A stretch of 56,942 nucleotides of DNA from Litorisediminicola beolgyonensis (GCF_042679605.1 NZ_JBHTMU010000029.1:1-56942), one strand, 5' to 3'. Shown: positions 26,214-36,929, counted from the first letter of the stretch. A program made the numbers and translations. The notes: generated by a model not told the origin, from the letters alone.

Positions 26214-29200
26214 GCGCACCCGACGCCTGAGAGCCGCGCTTTACGCCAGCACCGTCATCGTTGCGGTGCCCTGCCTCGCTTGGGCCGATCCGCTGCCCAC
26301 CGGCGGTAGCGTTGCCTCGGGCAACGTGGCCATCGCCACGCCCGATGCATCAACCATGACCATCACCCAGGGGTCCGACCGGGCGGTGGTCAACTGGCAA
26401 AGCTTCAACATCGGCGCGGGCGCGTCCGTCGACATCCGCCAGCCGTCGCGGGACAGCGCGATCCTGAACCGCGTGACCGGAGACACCGACAGCCGCATCC
26501 ATGGCCGCCTGACCGCCGTCGGGCAGGTGCATGTGGTCAACCCCAACGGCATCCTCATAGGCCGCGACGGCGTGGTCGAAACTGGGGGTGGCTTTGTTGC
26601 CTCGACGCTCGACATCTCGGACCAGGATTTCAACGAAGGCCGCCTGACCTTTGGCGGCAACGGCGCTTCGGCGAGCGTGACCAACCGGGGCACCGTCACC
26701 GTAGGGCAGGGCGGCTATGCCGCGCTTCTGGGCGGGCGCGTGGATAACGCCGGCACCATCACCGTGCCGCTGGGCCGGATCGGGCTGGCGGCGGGCGAAC
26801 GCGTGACGCTCGATCTGTCCGGCGACGGGTTCCTGCAGGTGGCCCTGCCGTCCGACGATGACGGGGACGACAGCGCACTGATCAAGAACTCGGGCAAGCT
26901 CAGCGCCAATGGGGGCCGGATCGAGATCAAGGCCGCCACCGCCCGCAACGCCGCGCGCAACGCGATCAACCTGTCCGGCGTGGCCGAGGCGCGGTCGGTT
27001 TCGGTCCGGAACGGCGCGATCGTGCTGGGCGGCGGCGGTGGCACCGTCAAGGTGACTGGCAAGGTCAGAACCCGCTCCGTCAAGCCGCGCATCGTCGCGC
27101 CCAGCGTCACAGTCGAAAGCTCGCTCCGCCCGCAGACACGGCCAACCGGTGGAGCAATCGACATCACCGGCGCGCGCATCGCCCTTGAAGGCGCGCAGAT
27201 CGACGCCAGCGGCGACGGCGGCGGCGGCCTGATCCGTATTGGCGGCGATTTCCATGGCCAAGGGACGCTGCCGCATGCCGAATTCGTCACCGGCGACAGC
27301 GGCACGCTCATCACCGCCAATGCGCTCAACTTCGGCGATGGCGGTCGCGTGGTGTTGTGGTCCGATCTGGGCAACGCCTATGGTGGCCAGATCGAAGCGC
27401 AGGGCGGCACCGAGGGCGGCGATGGCGGCTTTGTCGAAGTGTCGAGCAAGGCGCGTCTCGCTTTTTCCGGGATCGTCGACACCTCTGCGCCCCTGGGCAC
27501 CAACGGGTCGCTGCTGCTCGACCCTTATGACGTGACGATCAGCAACGCCGCAGACAGCAACGTGTTCCTGATCGGCACCAGCTTCGATCCGTTCAGTTCC
27601 CCCTCGAACCTGAACGTCGCAACGCTCGAGACCAACCTCGCCACCACCAGCATCACGGTGCGCACCGAAAATGACAGCGTGGCCGGGACCGAGGCCGGGG
27701 ACATCATCGTCGTCGACCCGGTCAGTTGGTCGTCGACCAGCAGCCTGACGCTGCAGGCCTTCAACGACATCGACATTCAGGCCGCGATCACGGCGCCGAT
27801 CGGCGGGCTGACGCTGGACGCCGGTGGCACGATCACCACTCTCGACACCGGCACGGTTGCCGTGGACCGATTCCGCCTGAACCGTGGCGACTGGGTGCAG
27901 AACCCGCAAACGCAGGCCTTCCTGACCACACTTCCGGTCTTTTCGGCCACCGATTTCGCCTTACGTTCGGACCAGGCGAGCTTCCTGCGTGTGTCCGGCG
28001 GCACCGGGACGCTCGCCGATCCCCATATCCTTGCCGATGTGTACGGGTTGCAGGGCGTCGATTCCCGAAACCTTCTGTCCAACCATTTCGCCCTCGGCGG
28101 ACGTATCGACGCGACCGGAACCGAATTCTGGGACGATTTCGGCGAAGGTTTCGGCGGCTTCAACCCGATCGGCGAGGAGGCCATCGCCGGGTTCTCCGGC
28201 TCGCTCGACGGGCGGGGCAACACGATCGACGGTCTCTACACGGATCAGGACACGGATGATGCCGGCCTGTTCCTGGCCATCGATGCGGGCGGGTCGGTGT
28301 CCAATCTCAACCTGTCGAACACCGATGTCTCGGGCGGGAATGTCGGCGGTCTGGCCGCGTCGAACGCGGGCACCGTGTCAACCGTCGAACTGATCGGGTC
28401 GGTGCAGGGGCAGGCGGGTCAGCTTCTGCTGGGGGATACTCCGATCATCTGGGGCGGCGTGGCTGGTGGCCTGATCGGGCGCAACGAGGGGACCGTGACC
28501 GGCAGCGCCTTCGGTGGCGATCTTTCGGGCTTCGCGCTTGACCGGGGGCTTTCTGCCGGGGGGGTGGTCGGCTTGAACCTGGGGACGGTCTCCGATTCGG
28601 GAGCGCTTGGGACGGTCGATGTCTTGACCAACGACCGGACCGCCACGGGCGGTCTTGTCGGCACCAACGGCGGCACGATCAGCGACAGCGAGACAGCTTC
28701 CAGCGTCACGGCGTCGATCCAAGCCTCGACCCAGCAGACGGTGTCCGGCATCGGCGGCGTGATTGGCGTCAACTGGGATACCGGGGTCGCGACCGCCTCG
28801 AACGCGACCGGACAGGTTCAGGTCACATCGACGCAGAACGCCAATGTCGGTGGCTTCATCGGCGAAAACGGCGGCGCGGTCACCGATTCCGTCAGCGGTG
28901 GAAACGTGGTTTTCCAAACCGCCGACCCGATAGTTACCGGATCTCCCGCCGCTGGAATCGGCGGCTTTGCAGGGGTCAACGATTTTGTCGAAAGCCCCGC
29001 GACCATCGGCCGGACCGCGTCTTATGCCACTGTGACGGTGAACGCGCCGGGCGTACCGGTCAATGTCGGTGGCCATACCGGCGCAAACGAAGCCGGCGAT
29101 ATTTTAGACAGCTACGCACTTGGTCTGGTGACCTCGGCAAGCGACCAGAACCAGCGGGTCGGCGGGTTCGCGGGATTTACCGTCGACGGGACAATCGCCA

Positions 29201-31713
29201 ACGTCCACGCCAGCGGCGCGGTCAGAGCCACCGGCGGCTTTGCGGCCACCGGCGGGCTGATCGGCTTGAACAGTTTCGGGGACGACGTCACCTTCGACCC
29301 CACCACGTCGGTCACACAGTCCTTCTGGGATCTTGACACGTCGGGGCAGGTGCCTGGCACGCGGGCGGGCTATGGCACGCCGCTGAACACGACGGATTTC
29401 GAAAACACCGCCGCCTTCATCGCGCGGGCCGATACCACCAACTGGGATTTCGCTGCTGTCTGGGCCCCGGGTGAGGCCGGGTTCTATCCCGCGATCTACA
29501 CCATCGACCAGGTGCTCTTTGCGCGCCCCGATCCGGTGACCCTGCAATACGGAACGACTCCCACCGCCGCGACCACCGGAAGCATCGCCGGCGGGCCGGC
29601 TGTCTATGTCTTCTCGCCCTCAGGCGATACGCTCGACACCAGCCCGGTCTTCACCAACCTCGTCTTCCCCGACGAAAATGTCGGCACTGGGCAATTCACG
29701 CTGGCGACCACGGCGCTGGACAGCACGCTGGGCCTGAGCTACCGCGTGGTCGATCTGCCCGCGGGTTATGAAATCACGCCCGCGCCGCTGGTCATCACGG
29801 CAAACGACGCAACCAAGACCTACGGCGAAGAAGTTACCTTCGCCGGGACCGAGTTCACGAACACGCCCCTTTATTTCGCGGACACCCTGACCAGTGTCAC
29901 CCTGACCAGCGACGGCGCGTTTGTCGATGCCTCGGTTCCGGGTGGTCCCTATCTGATCGAGCCTTCAGCCGCCGTCGGCACCGGTCTGTCGAACTACGCC
30001 ATCACCTATGATCCCGGTGGCCTGACCGTTGATCCGGCCCCGGCCACGCTGACCGCGCTCGACCAGTCCAAGACCTACGGCACCACAATCGACCTCGGCG
30101 CGACGGCCTTCACCACCTCGGGCTTCCTCTTCGAAGACGGGGTCGACACCGTCACGCTGACCAGCGACGGCGCATTCGCCATCGCCAACGTGGGCGACAG
30201 CCCCTACGCGATCACACCCTCCGCGCCTGTGGGCTTTGGCCTCGACAACTACGAACTGACCCTGATCGACGGCACCCTGACGGTCGATCCTGCGCCCCTG
30301 TCCATCGACATGTCCGACCGCAGTAAGGTCTATGGCGATACCCTGCTCTTCGTGGGCGGGGAGTTCGTTGACTATACCGTCACCGGCCTGCTTTTTGACG
30401 ACACCGTGACCGATGTGCGCGTCGACAGCGACGGTGCTGCAGGGTCCGCCCCGGTGGCAGGCAATCCTTACGCGATCACCGGCGATTTTGCCGATGGGAC
30501 CGGGCTGGAAAACTACACCATCACCTACAACCCGGCTGAACTGACGGTCCTGCCATCCACCCTGACCATTACCGCCAACGACCGGACCAAGACCTACGGC
30601 GATACCCTCACCTTCGCGGGGACGGAATTCACGACTAACGGGCTTCTGTTAGACGACAGCGTCGACAGCGTCGTTCTGACCAGCAGTGGCGCCGCGGGCT
30701 CGTCGCCGGTGGGTGATGGGACTTACCTCATCACGCCAGATGCGGCCTCGGGAACGGGCCTGTCGAACTACGACATCAGCTACGACGCCGGAACGCTGTT
30801 TGTCGACCGCGCGCCCCTGACCATCCGCGCCAATGACCAGACCAAACCCTTCGGCGACCTCTTCACCTTCGACGGGACCGAGTTCACGACCTCGGACCTG
30901 GCCGTGCCCGGCGATGCGGTTGACAGCGCAACGCTGTCCTCGCTTGGCGCGCCACGGTCTGCGCTGGTGGCAAACAGCCCCTATCCGATCGACATCGCTG
31001 ATGCGGTCGGCACGGGATTGGAAAACTATGACATCACCTATCAGCCGGGGCTCATGACCGTTGGCGAAGGGGCACAGGATTTCATCCCGCGCCCGCCGAT
31101 CAGCATCGGCTTCGACCTGCCCAACCCGACCGACACGATCCAGCTGACGCTGGGCCAGCCGGGCACGGTTCCACCGTCGGGGATCGGCGCGGGAGCGGCG
31201 GGGGGCACAACCCTTGTCGCCGTATCGCCCGCCCTGCGAGATGCCGAACGCACGCTCGGCACGGTCAACGACATCGCCGGCACGCTGGAAATCGCCGCCA
31301 CCGCCTGTTCGCAAAGCGATGCCGACGTGACGCGCTACCTTGCCTGCCTCTCGGACGCGCTCAATGATTTCGCCAACAAGCTGGACGAGATCGCCACCGA
31401 CCTGCCGCCTGGGATGGAGAACGTGGCCCGGATCGTTCAGGACGCGCGGCGTAGCATCGACGCCTCGCGCGCGCGGGCCACGCAGCGGCTGGCGGGTGCC
31501 ACCACCGCGGCCGAACGGGCGGCGATACGCCGCGACGCGATCAACGAAGCCCGCGGCGCGATGGAAACTGCTTCGACCGAGATCCGTAAGGCGATCAGCT
31601 TTGTGCGGGCCGACGATCCGGAACTGGCCAGCGTCCAGACCCAGACCATCACCCGCGTCGCCGCGGCGGTCGACAGCGTCGGCATCGAATTGTCGCGCGC
31701 GGTCGGGCTCTGA
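26164..31713 (+). CDS. Filamentous haemagglutinin-type exoprotein TpsA with MBG repeats
   Basis: 1849 residues from ATG 26164 (GGGGGAACGGGACG directly upstream). The signal peptide ends near VPCLAWA (about 41). The TPS haemagglutination domain follows, with the NPNGI motif (NPNGILIGRDG, about 126) and VNWQSFNIG. A long beta-helix comes next. Residues about 700-1050 hold GLUG-like repeats (VGGLAASNAGTVS, GGLIGRNEGTVTGS). Five MBG/YDG-type repeats (about 1207-1635) start with motifs such as ANDATKTYG and ANDRTKTYG. The C-terminal ~170 residues are Ala/Arg-rich helices. It is probably a surface adhesin exported by the adjacent TpsB. It is followed after three bases by a caspase-like gene. Confidence 0.9.
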   Translation: MARTTHASAFRAISGSERTRRLRAALYASTVIVAVPCLAWADPLPTGGSVASGNVAIATPDASTMTITQGSDRAVVNWQSFNIGAGASVDIRQPSRDSAILNRVTGDTDSRIHGRLTAVGQVHVVNPNGILIGRDGVVETGGGFVASTLDISDQDFNEGRLTFGGNGASASVTNRGTVTVGQGGYAALLGGRVDNAGTITVPLGRIGLAAGERVTLDLSGDGFLQVALPSDDDGDDSALIKNSGKLSANGGRIEIKAATARNAARNAINLSGVAEARSVSVRNGAIVLGGGGGTVKVTGKVRTRSVKPRIVAPSVTVESSLRPQTRPTGGAIDITGARIALEGAQIDASGDGGGGLIRIGGDFHGQGTLPHAEFVTGDSGTLITANALNFGDGGRVVLWSDLGNAYGGQIEAQGGTEGGDGGFVEVSSKARLAFSGIVDTSAPLGTNGSLLLDPYDVTISNAADSNVFLIGTSFDPFSSPSNLNVATLETNLATTSITVRTENDSVAGTEAGDIIVVDPVSWSSTSSLTLQAFNDIDIQAAITAPIGGLTLDAGGTITTLDTGTVAVDRFRLNRGDWVQNPQTQAFLTTLPVFSATDFALRSDQASFLRVSGGTGTLADPHILADVYGLQGVDSRNLLSNHFALGGRIDATGTEFWDDFGEGFGGFNPIGEEAIAGFSGSLDGRGNTIDGLYTDQDTDDAGLFLAIDAGGSVSNLNLSNTDVSGGNVGGLAASNAGTVSTVELIGSVQGQAGQLLLGDTPIIWGGVAGGLIGRNEGTVTGSAFGGDLSGFALDRGLSAGGVVGLNLGTVSDSGALGTVDVLTNDRTATGGLVGTNGGTISDSETASSVTASIQASTQQTVSGIGGVIGVNWDTGVATASNATGQVQVTSTQNANVGGFIGENGGAVTDSVSGGNVVFQTADPIVTGSPAAGIGGFAGVNDFVESPATIGRTASYATVTVNAPGVPVNVGGHTGANEAGDILDSYALGLVTSASDQNQRVGGFAGFTVDGTIANVHASGAVRATGGFAATGGLIGLNSFGDDVTFDPTTSVTQSFWDLDTSGQVPGTRAGYGTPLNTTDFENTAAFIARADTTNWDFAAVWAPGEAGFYPAIYTIDQVLFARPDPVTLQYGTTPTAATTGSIAGGPAVYVFSPSGDTLDTSPVFTNLVFPDENVGTGQFTLATTALDSTLGLSYRVVDLPAGYEITPAPLVITANDATKTYGEEVTFAGTEFTNTPLYFADTLTSVTLTSDGAFVDASVPGGPYLIEPSAAVGTGLSNYAITYDPGGLTVDPAPATLTALDQSKTYGTTIDLGATAFTTSGFLFEDGVDTVTLTSDGAFAIANVGDSPYAITPSAPVGFGLDNYELTLIDGTLTVDPAPLSIDMSDRSKVYGDTLLFVGGEFVDYTVTGLLFDDTVTDVRVDSDGAAGSAPVAGNPYAITGDFADGTGLENYTITYNPAELTVLPSTLTITANDRTKTYGDTLTFAGTEFTTNGLLLDDSVDSVVLTSSGAAGSSPVGDGTYLITPDAASGTGLSNYDISYDAGTLFVDRAPLTIRANDQTKPFGDLFTFDGTEFTTSDLAVPGDAVDSATLSSLGAPRSALVANSPYPIDIADAVGTGLENYDITYQPGLMTVGEGAQDFIPRPPISIGFDLPNPTDTIQLTLGQPGTVPPSGIGAGAAGGTTLVAVSPALRDAERTLGTVNDIAGTLEIAATACSQSDADVTRYLACLSDALNDFANKLDEIATDLPPGMENVARIVQDARRSIDASRARATQRLAGATTAAERAAIRRDAINEARGAMETASTEIRKAISFVRADDPELASVQTQTITRVAAAVDSVGIELSRAVGL
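29785..31060 (+). repeat. Five tandem ~250-260 bp MBG/YDG-domain repeats in tpsA
   Basis: Repeat units begin near 29785, 30043, 30292, 30553 and 30811, each encoding about 83-87 residues with the pattern [P]-A-P-x-x-I-x-A-x-D-x-x-K-x-Y-G, then TxVxLTSDGA and TGLxNYxITY. A partial sixth unit (DPVTLQYGTT) precedes them. Units are clearly related but diverged. Confidence 0.8.
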
Positions 31714-31716
31714 TCC

Positions 31717-33645
31717 ATGCGGGCCTTTCTGCGTCTGATCCTCGTCGCCGGGATACTTCTGGGCATGGCCGGGGTCGGGCTGGCCCAGGACCGCGTCGCG
31801 CTGGTCATCGGCAATTCCGACTACGCATCGGTCGGGTCGCTGAAGAACCCGCAGAACGACGCGCTCGACATCTCGGTTGCGCTCGAAGGGTTGGGGTTCA
31901 AGGTCTATTTCGGCCGCAACCTCAGCCGCGCCCGGATGCTACAGGCCGCCGACCAGTTCACTGAAGCCGTGGCTGGTGCCGATGTCGCGCTGTTCTATTA
32001 TGCCGGGCACGGGTTCCAGGTGGACGGGCGCAACTATCTCTTGCCCACCGATGCCGCCATTGCCCGCGCCGCGGACGTCTCCGATCAGACCGTCCCGGTG
32101 CAGGCGATCCTGCAGGCGATGAATGCCGCCAAGGGGATCAAGCTGGTCTTTCTTGATGCCTGCCGCGACAATCCCTTCGGCGCCGTCCTGCAAGACGACC
32201 CCGCCGTGGGCAGCGGCCTGGCCCGGATCGGAAACGAGGCCGATTTCCTGTTTTCCTACGCCACCCAGCCAGACAACGTTGCCTATGACGGCACCGGGCG
32301 GAACAGCTTTTTCACCGAAGCGCTGCTGCACCACCTCTATACACCGGGGCAGAACATCTCGGACCTCCTGATCTCGGTCCGGCGCGACGTGATGGCGGCC
32401 ACCGGTGGCAAGCAGATTCCTTACGAAAACCTGTCCCTGACCCGACAGTTCGTGTTCGACACAAGCGCCGAAACTGTGTCGCAGGAAACCCTGCTCTATC
32501 AGGTCGCCACCAGCGTGAAGGACCCGGTGCTTTTGAAGCTTTATGTCGATACCTACCCGCAAGGATCCCATGTCGGCGAAGCGCTGGCCTCGCTCGAAAC
32601 CGGCACCGCGACGCGGTCGCTGACGCCGACCGATCCCGGCGAAGAGGAAGAACAGCTCTGGCAACTGGCCCGGCGCAGCCGCCTGCGGCCCCTGCTGGAA
32701 TACTACGTCGAACGCTACCCTGAAGGCACTCATGCGACCGAGGCCGCGCGACTGATCGCGCTGATCCCGCCCCTGTCCGATGCCTCGCCCGGGGCGCTGT
32801 GCGAACGGCTGGCGACCCACCCGCGCGACGCCACCGCAGGCAATGCGGGCGTGCCCTTTGCCCGGTTGCAGGACAACGCCGTGTCGGCGATCCGTGCCTG
32901 TTCGGCGGCGGTCACGCAATCACCCGATCTGCCGCATTACGTGGCGCTTCTGGCGCGGGCGACGGCGTCTTCGGGCGATCTTGCCCGCGCGATCTCGCTC
33001 TATCAGACCGCCGCCGGGGCGGGCGATCTGCGCGCAATGGTCAGCCTTGCGCAACTGATGGAAAACGGCACCGGCATGACGCAGGACATCCCCGGCGCGC
33101 TCGCGCTTTATGAAGCCGCGGCTAACGCCGGCAGCCACGACGCCATGATCAACCTCGCCATCACGCTCTTCGAAGGCACGCTTCTGCCGCAGGACACCGA
33201 CCGCGCGGTCGCGCTGTTGCGGCGCGCGGCGCGGGACGGGTCCGCCAAGGCAACCTTCAACTTGGGCGTTCTGGCGCAAGAGGGCAGGGTGGGCGATCCG
33301 TCCGAGGCACTGGATTACTTCCGCCGTGCGGCGCGCGACGGCGAACACGAAGGCTACCGCGCTGCCGCGATCCTTCTTGACGAAGGCCGGGGCGTCGACC
33401 GCAACCCGGAAGAGGCCGCGATCGAGCTGTTGCGGGGCGTGGCCGAAGACAGCGGCGCGATCCTTACACACCTGACCGAACGCACCGGCGAATGGTCGCG
33501 GGACACCATCGCGCAGGTCCAGCTACGGCTGGCCGCCGCAGGCTATTATACCAGCACGGTGGACGGACTGCCGGGGCCGAACTTCACCGTCGCGCTGACC
33601 CGCTGGCGCAACGGCGGCTTTGACGCGGGCGTCCTTAGCCGCTGA
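31717..33645 (+). CDS. Exported caspase-like (C14) protein with Sel1 repeats
   Basis: 642 residues with a signal peptide (cleavage near GLAQ, about residue 23). The p20-like domain (about 25-245) has the His-Cys dyad: His98 in FYYAGHG and Cys149 in FLDACRDNPFG. It also has the strand ALVIGNSDY and a downstream SFFTEALL segment. Residues about 380-560 are Sel1/TPR-type repeats (AISLYQTAAGAGDLRAMVSLAQ). The C-terminus (about 595-635, VQLRLAAAGYYTSTVDGLPG) resembles a peptidoglycan-binding domain. It lies three bases after tpsA, so it is probably co-transcribed. Orthocaspase-type activity is inferred from the dyad. Confidence 0.88.
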   Translation: MRAFLRLILVAGILLGMAGVGLAQDRVALVIGNSDYASVGSLKNPQNDALDISVALEGLGFKVYFGRNLSRARMLQAADQFTEAVAGADVALFYYAGHGFQVDGRNYLLPTDAAIARAADVSDQTVPVQAILQAMNAAKGIKLVFLDACRDNPFGAVLQDDPAVGSGLARIGNEADFLFSYATQPDNVAYDGTGRNSFFTEALLHHLYTPGQNISDLLISVRRDVMAATGGKQIPYENLSLTRQFVFDTSAETVSQETLLYQVATSVKDPVLLKLYVDTYPQGSHVGEALASLETGTATRSLTPTDPGEEEEQLWQLARRSRLRPLLEYYVERYPEGTHATEAARLIALIPPLSDASPGALCERLATHPRDATAGNAGVPFARLQDNAVSAIRACSAAVTQSPDLPHYVALLARATASSGDLARAISLYQTAAGAGDLRAMVSLAQLMENGTGMTQDIPGALALYEAAANAGSHDAMINLAITLFEGTLLPQDTDRAVALLRRAARDGSAKATFNLGVLAQEGRVGDPSEALDYFRRAARDGEHEGYRAAAILLDEGRGVDRNPEEAAIELLRGVAEDSGAILTHLTERTGEWSRDTIAQVQLRLAAAGYYTSTVDGLPGPNFTVALTRWRNGGFDAGVLSR

Positions 33646-33659
33646 AGCTTCGGGGCCGG

Positions 33660-35060
33660 CTGTCCCGTCGTGTCGCCCCCAGGCGACATCGACCCAGGTG
33701 GTCATCCCGCCGGCGGCATGGGCCAGCATGTGACAGTGCAGCAGCCATTTGCCGGGATTGTCGGCGGTAAAGGCTATCTCTTGCGGAACATCCGGCAGGC
33801 TGAAGATCGTGTCGCGCATCGGGCCAAGGCTGCCATCGGCCGGCAGTTCGCGGAAATGCCTGCCATGCAGATGCATCCCATGCGCAAAGGCCGTCCGGTT
33901 GACCAACCTAATCCGCACCGCCTCGCCTCGCGACAGGCTGGCAAACGGCGTGTCCGACCGACCGGCCTGACCGGAGAGCGCCCAGAACTGACCGCGATCG
34001 ATCAGCGCGCGAAAGCCCATTCGTTCGCCATTGAAGACCGCGCTGTCCATGTCGGCCATCGCACCGCCTTCCATCACCATCTCAAGACTGCGTGTCTGCG
34101 ACAGGTCGGGCAGGTCCATGCCCGGGTTGCGGGGAAGGGGCGGGCCATTTCGTGCGGGCAGATTGCCCCACAACGGCAACCTCGACCAACGCCTGCCAAC
34201 TGTCATACTGCATCTACGTCAGCTGCTCCGCGTGGGCGCCTTTATCCGTGGTTATGTCGACAATCAGATCGACGCACTGCGCAGGGGCAACAGTGATCTC
34301 CTCCGCCACTACGGCGGGCGCGTCCAACGGCGTTCCGTCCAGCGCCACCATCCAGCCAGCCATCGCCTGCAACCGCAGCGAAAAAAATCGCGCGTTCGCC
34401 GCATTGTTCAGGCGCAGGCGCAGCCGTTCGCCCTTTTGCGCCGTCAGGCTGAAATCAAAGCGCCCGTTTACGCCAACCAGGTTGCCGGTGCGCCCGCCAT
34501 GGCTCATCGCCTTCGGAAGGGTGAACGGTTCCACAAGCCCACCAGTCTCCAAGTCCAGCAACCAGTCGTCCAGCACCAGGACCTCGTCGCGGTTCACGTC
34601 CGGAGAGTCGGGTTGGTCCACGATCAGCGCGCCGGACAGGCCGCGCGCCACCTGTTCAATTGAATTGGTGTGGGCGTGATACCAATAGGTGCCCGTATCG
34701 GGCAGCGCGCGGTCATAGTCGAAGGTGCCCCCGGCGGCGCGTCGTCTTGTGTCAACCCCGCGACACCGTCCATGGCATTGTCGATGCGGATGCCGTGCCG
34801 TGCACGCTGGTCGCAAAGTCAAGCCTGTTGACCAGCTGCCGGGTCAGGCGCGTGCCCTGTCGAAACCGCAGGGACGGCCCCGGGAAGGTCTCGTCATAAG
34901 ACCAGACCTCGGCCGCGCCGTATCGCGCGTGCGCCAGTTGAACCCGCGCAGGCTGCGCGGTCAGCGCTTCGGGTCTGGCCAAGGCCGGTCGCGCAATCGT
35001 CGCGGCCACGACCCCGGCGCAAAACCCCCGACTGGTGATGGAAAATCCGCTCATGTCCGT
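33660..35060 (-). pseudogene. Multicopper oxidase pseudogene
   Basis: Three adjoining minus-strand frames together read as a multicopper oxidase. The first (35060 to about 34780) gives a signal-like N-terminus (SITSRGFCAGVVAATIARPA) and YDETFPGPSLRFRQGT. The second (about 34740-34215) contains DTGTYWYHAHT and GLSGALIVDQP. The third (34206 to about 33670) ends with GMHLHGRHF and LLHCHMLAHAAGGMTTWVDVA, carrying the T1/T3 copper ligands. A one-base loss inside the codons for the first HWHG copper site (near 34798), a second one-base loss near 34730 in the run before GGTFDYD, and a third break near 34210 destroy the gene. It converges with the caspase gene. A CueO/CopA-like copper detoxification role is inferred for the ancestor. 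Confidence 0.85.
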
Positions 35061-35370
35061 TGACCCGATTGGCACCTCCACCCTGCGACCAAAGGAGACG
35101 GTGCCGTGCCCGCCGCCCCGAGTCAGTCCCTAGTGCGCATGAAGGGCCGCAACGGACCGGCGGCGCGGCAGGCCATGTCCCCAATTCCGGTCGGTCCGAT
35201 TCCGGATAAGCCGCCTTATGCTAAGAAACACGTCAGGATCGAATCTTTCTCCGACCTCTCTTGCCGCGTGGCCTTCGCTAAAGTGAGGCGGTCTGGTATT
35301 CCACCCCGGCATAATCTTCCATGCCGAACCCGGAACCTTCGCCCCCCATAGTCAGAGACAGGGCAGCCCG

Positions 35371-35559
35371 ATGATCCAGCCCTCGTCTTCGTTCAAGGAG
35401 AACCTTCAGAACCTGCCGTCCATCGAGGGGGGCGCGCGACTGGAGACGGCCGATGACGCAGGCGATTTCGTCGCGTACATCGAAAACCAGCCCGGCAAGC
35501 AGGGATCGTTCGCGGTCTATCAACATCTGCTGATGACGCACGGAGTCCTAATACCGTAG
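35371..35559 (+). CDS. Small hypothetical protein
   Basis: 62 residues, acidic, beginning MIQPSSSFKENLQNLPSIEG and ending VYQHLLMTHGVLIP. No family is recognised. It lies in a region of broken genes, between the oxidase and LysR pseudogenes, and has no strong ribosome site. A minus-strand frame overlaps it almost completely. It may be a real small gene, divergent from nothing intact, or a chance frame. Confidence 0.3.
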   Translation: MIQPSSSFKENLQNLPSIEGGARLETADDAGDFVAYIENQPGKQGSFAVYQHLLMTHGVLIP

Positions 35560-36392
35560 TGGCGACGCATGGTCCTGCCGTCTTTACCGAACATAACGAG
35601 GACGCGCGAAACCGTACCGGCGCATACCCGCACATAGACCGCCTGTTTCACATCCAAGGCGGCGGTGCGCCCTGGAGCATGCGGATCAAGGAGCGGTGAC
35701 CGACGCCGCCACTGGCGTGAGGGAACCGGCAACAAGGTCCGCGCCCTTCGCGCGGCCTTGCCCTCGCGAGAGAACATCAAATTCCCAAGGTCGCAAAAAA
35801 GGTCTATTGGCATCCTGTCTCCTGTCTCCAATCCGGCCTGTGAAAGGCGCGGATGTGTGTCCCGCGCAATCACGGAAAACGACGACTGGAAAACAGGCGC
35901 GCTGTCGGTCCCGTCAGGGGAAGCCATACTTGCGATCAGCGCAATATCGACCTCGCACCGATCAAGCGTGTACACGTAGTTTTTGGGGAAAAGGTCTACC
36001 AAATGGACGCGCATCGAGGGTGTAACGGTCTGCAGATGGACCGCCAATCGGAGCAGCAGCATTTCGGCAAAGAAGTCGCTGCCCGAAATCCGAAACCGGT
36101 TCTGCGCTACCTAAGGATCAAATGCGCCGGGACCCAGGATCAGGCGTCCGATCCGGTCCATCACGTCCCGCACGTCGGCCTACGGCGACAACGCGAAAGA
36201 GGTGGGTTGCAACCCCTGACCGCGCCGAAAGAACAACTCTTCGCCAAATGCGTCGCGCAACCGTGCCAGCGCAGCCGAGACAGCAGGCTGAGTGAGATTT
36301 CGGCGCTGCGCCGCTTTCACCGTGGAATGGTCGTGAAGAAGCGCGTCCAGCACCCGGAGCAGGTTCAGATCAAAGCTAGATAAATTAGCCAA
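35560..36392 (-). pseudogene. LysR-family transcription regulator pseudogene
   Basis: The N-terminus (36392-36180) is a clear LysR helix-turn-helix: FDLNLLRVLDALLHDHSTVKAAQRR, TQPAVSAALARLRDAFGEELF. The same frame then has two TAG stops, at 36182-36180 and near 36113-36111. Between and after them, typical LysR effector-domain sequence continues without a shift (NRFRISGSDFFAEM, then LDRCEVDIALIASM and FSVIARDTHPRLSQAGL). The C-terminal third is out of frame. The gene is therefore inactivated by nonsense mutations plus at least one indel. Confidence 0.85.
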
Positions 36393-36513
36393 GCTTATAT
36401 GATTAGGGAAATCAAACGATTTTACCTATGAATTTTTCTCCGTTAATTCGTTTCCCTGGGAACAGGAACACCCGCACCTTCGGTTGCGTCAGCCTCAAGA
36501 CAGGGAGAAATAC

Positions 36514-36927
36514 ATGACATCCATCGCAACAAGGTTTAATTCAACCCGCGCGGTCTTCGCACTTTGCGGCATGATCTGAGGCATCCAGGTGTCCGCAACC
36601 CACGACCACATACTGTTGCCCGCGCATGGCTATCTCAACCTGATCGGCTTCGTGGTCATGTCTATCTTTGGAACCTAACACGCCCTGACACCCCGGGCCG
36701 CTGCGGCGTGCCTGGCGATGGTGCACTACCTGTTGACAGTGGCGAAGTTTCTTGTGCTCACACCGGGGATCGTCCTGGCGATCACGGGACAAGGCGAAGG
36801 GTTGGCCAAGCTTGGCTCGGTCCTGACGGTTTTGTCGATGGCACTGTTTGCGTTCGTCGTTCTGCGCAAAGGTGTTGGCACAACAGATACGGCGCAGGTC
36901 GGCACCAACGCGCAACCAGCCGAATGA
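36514..36927 (+). pseudogene. Small multi-helix membrane protein pseudogene
   Basis: From ATG 36514 (CAGGGAG upstream), one frame reads through two stops (TGA after FALCGMI, TAA after VMSIFGT) to TGA 36925-36927. Without the stops it would be about 137 residues with four hydrophobic segments: AVFALCGMI, HGYLNLIGFVVMSIFG, VHYLLTVAKFLVLTPGIVLA and GSVLTVLSMALFAFVVLR. The segment DHILLPAHGYLNLIG recalls short oxidase-subunit-like membrane proteins, but no family is claimed. It is divergent from the LysR pseudogene, so the two may once have been a regulator-target pair. Confidence 0.6.
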
Positions 36928-36929
36928 TC

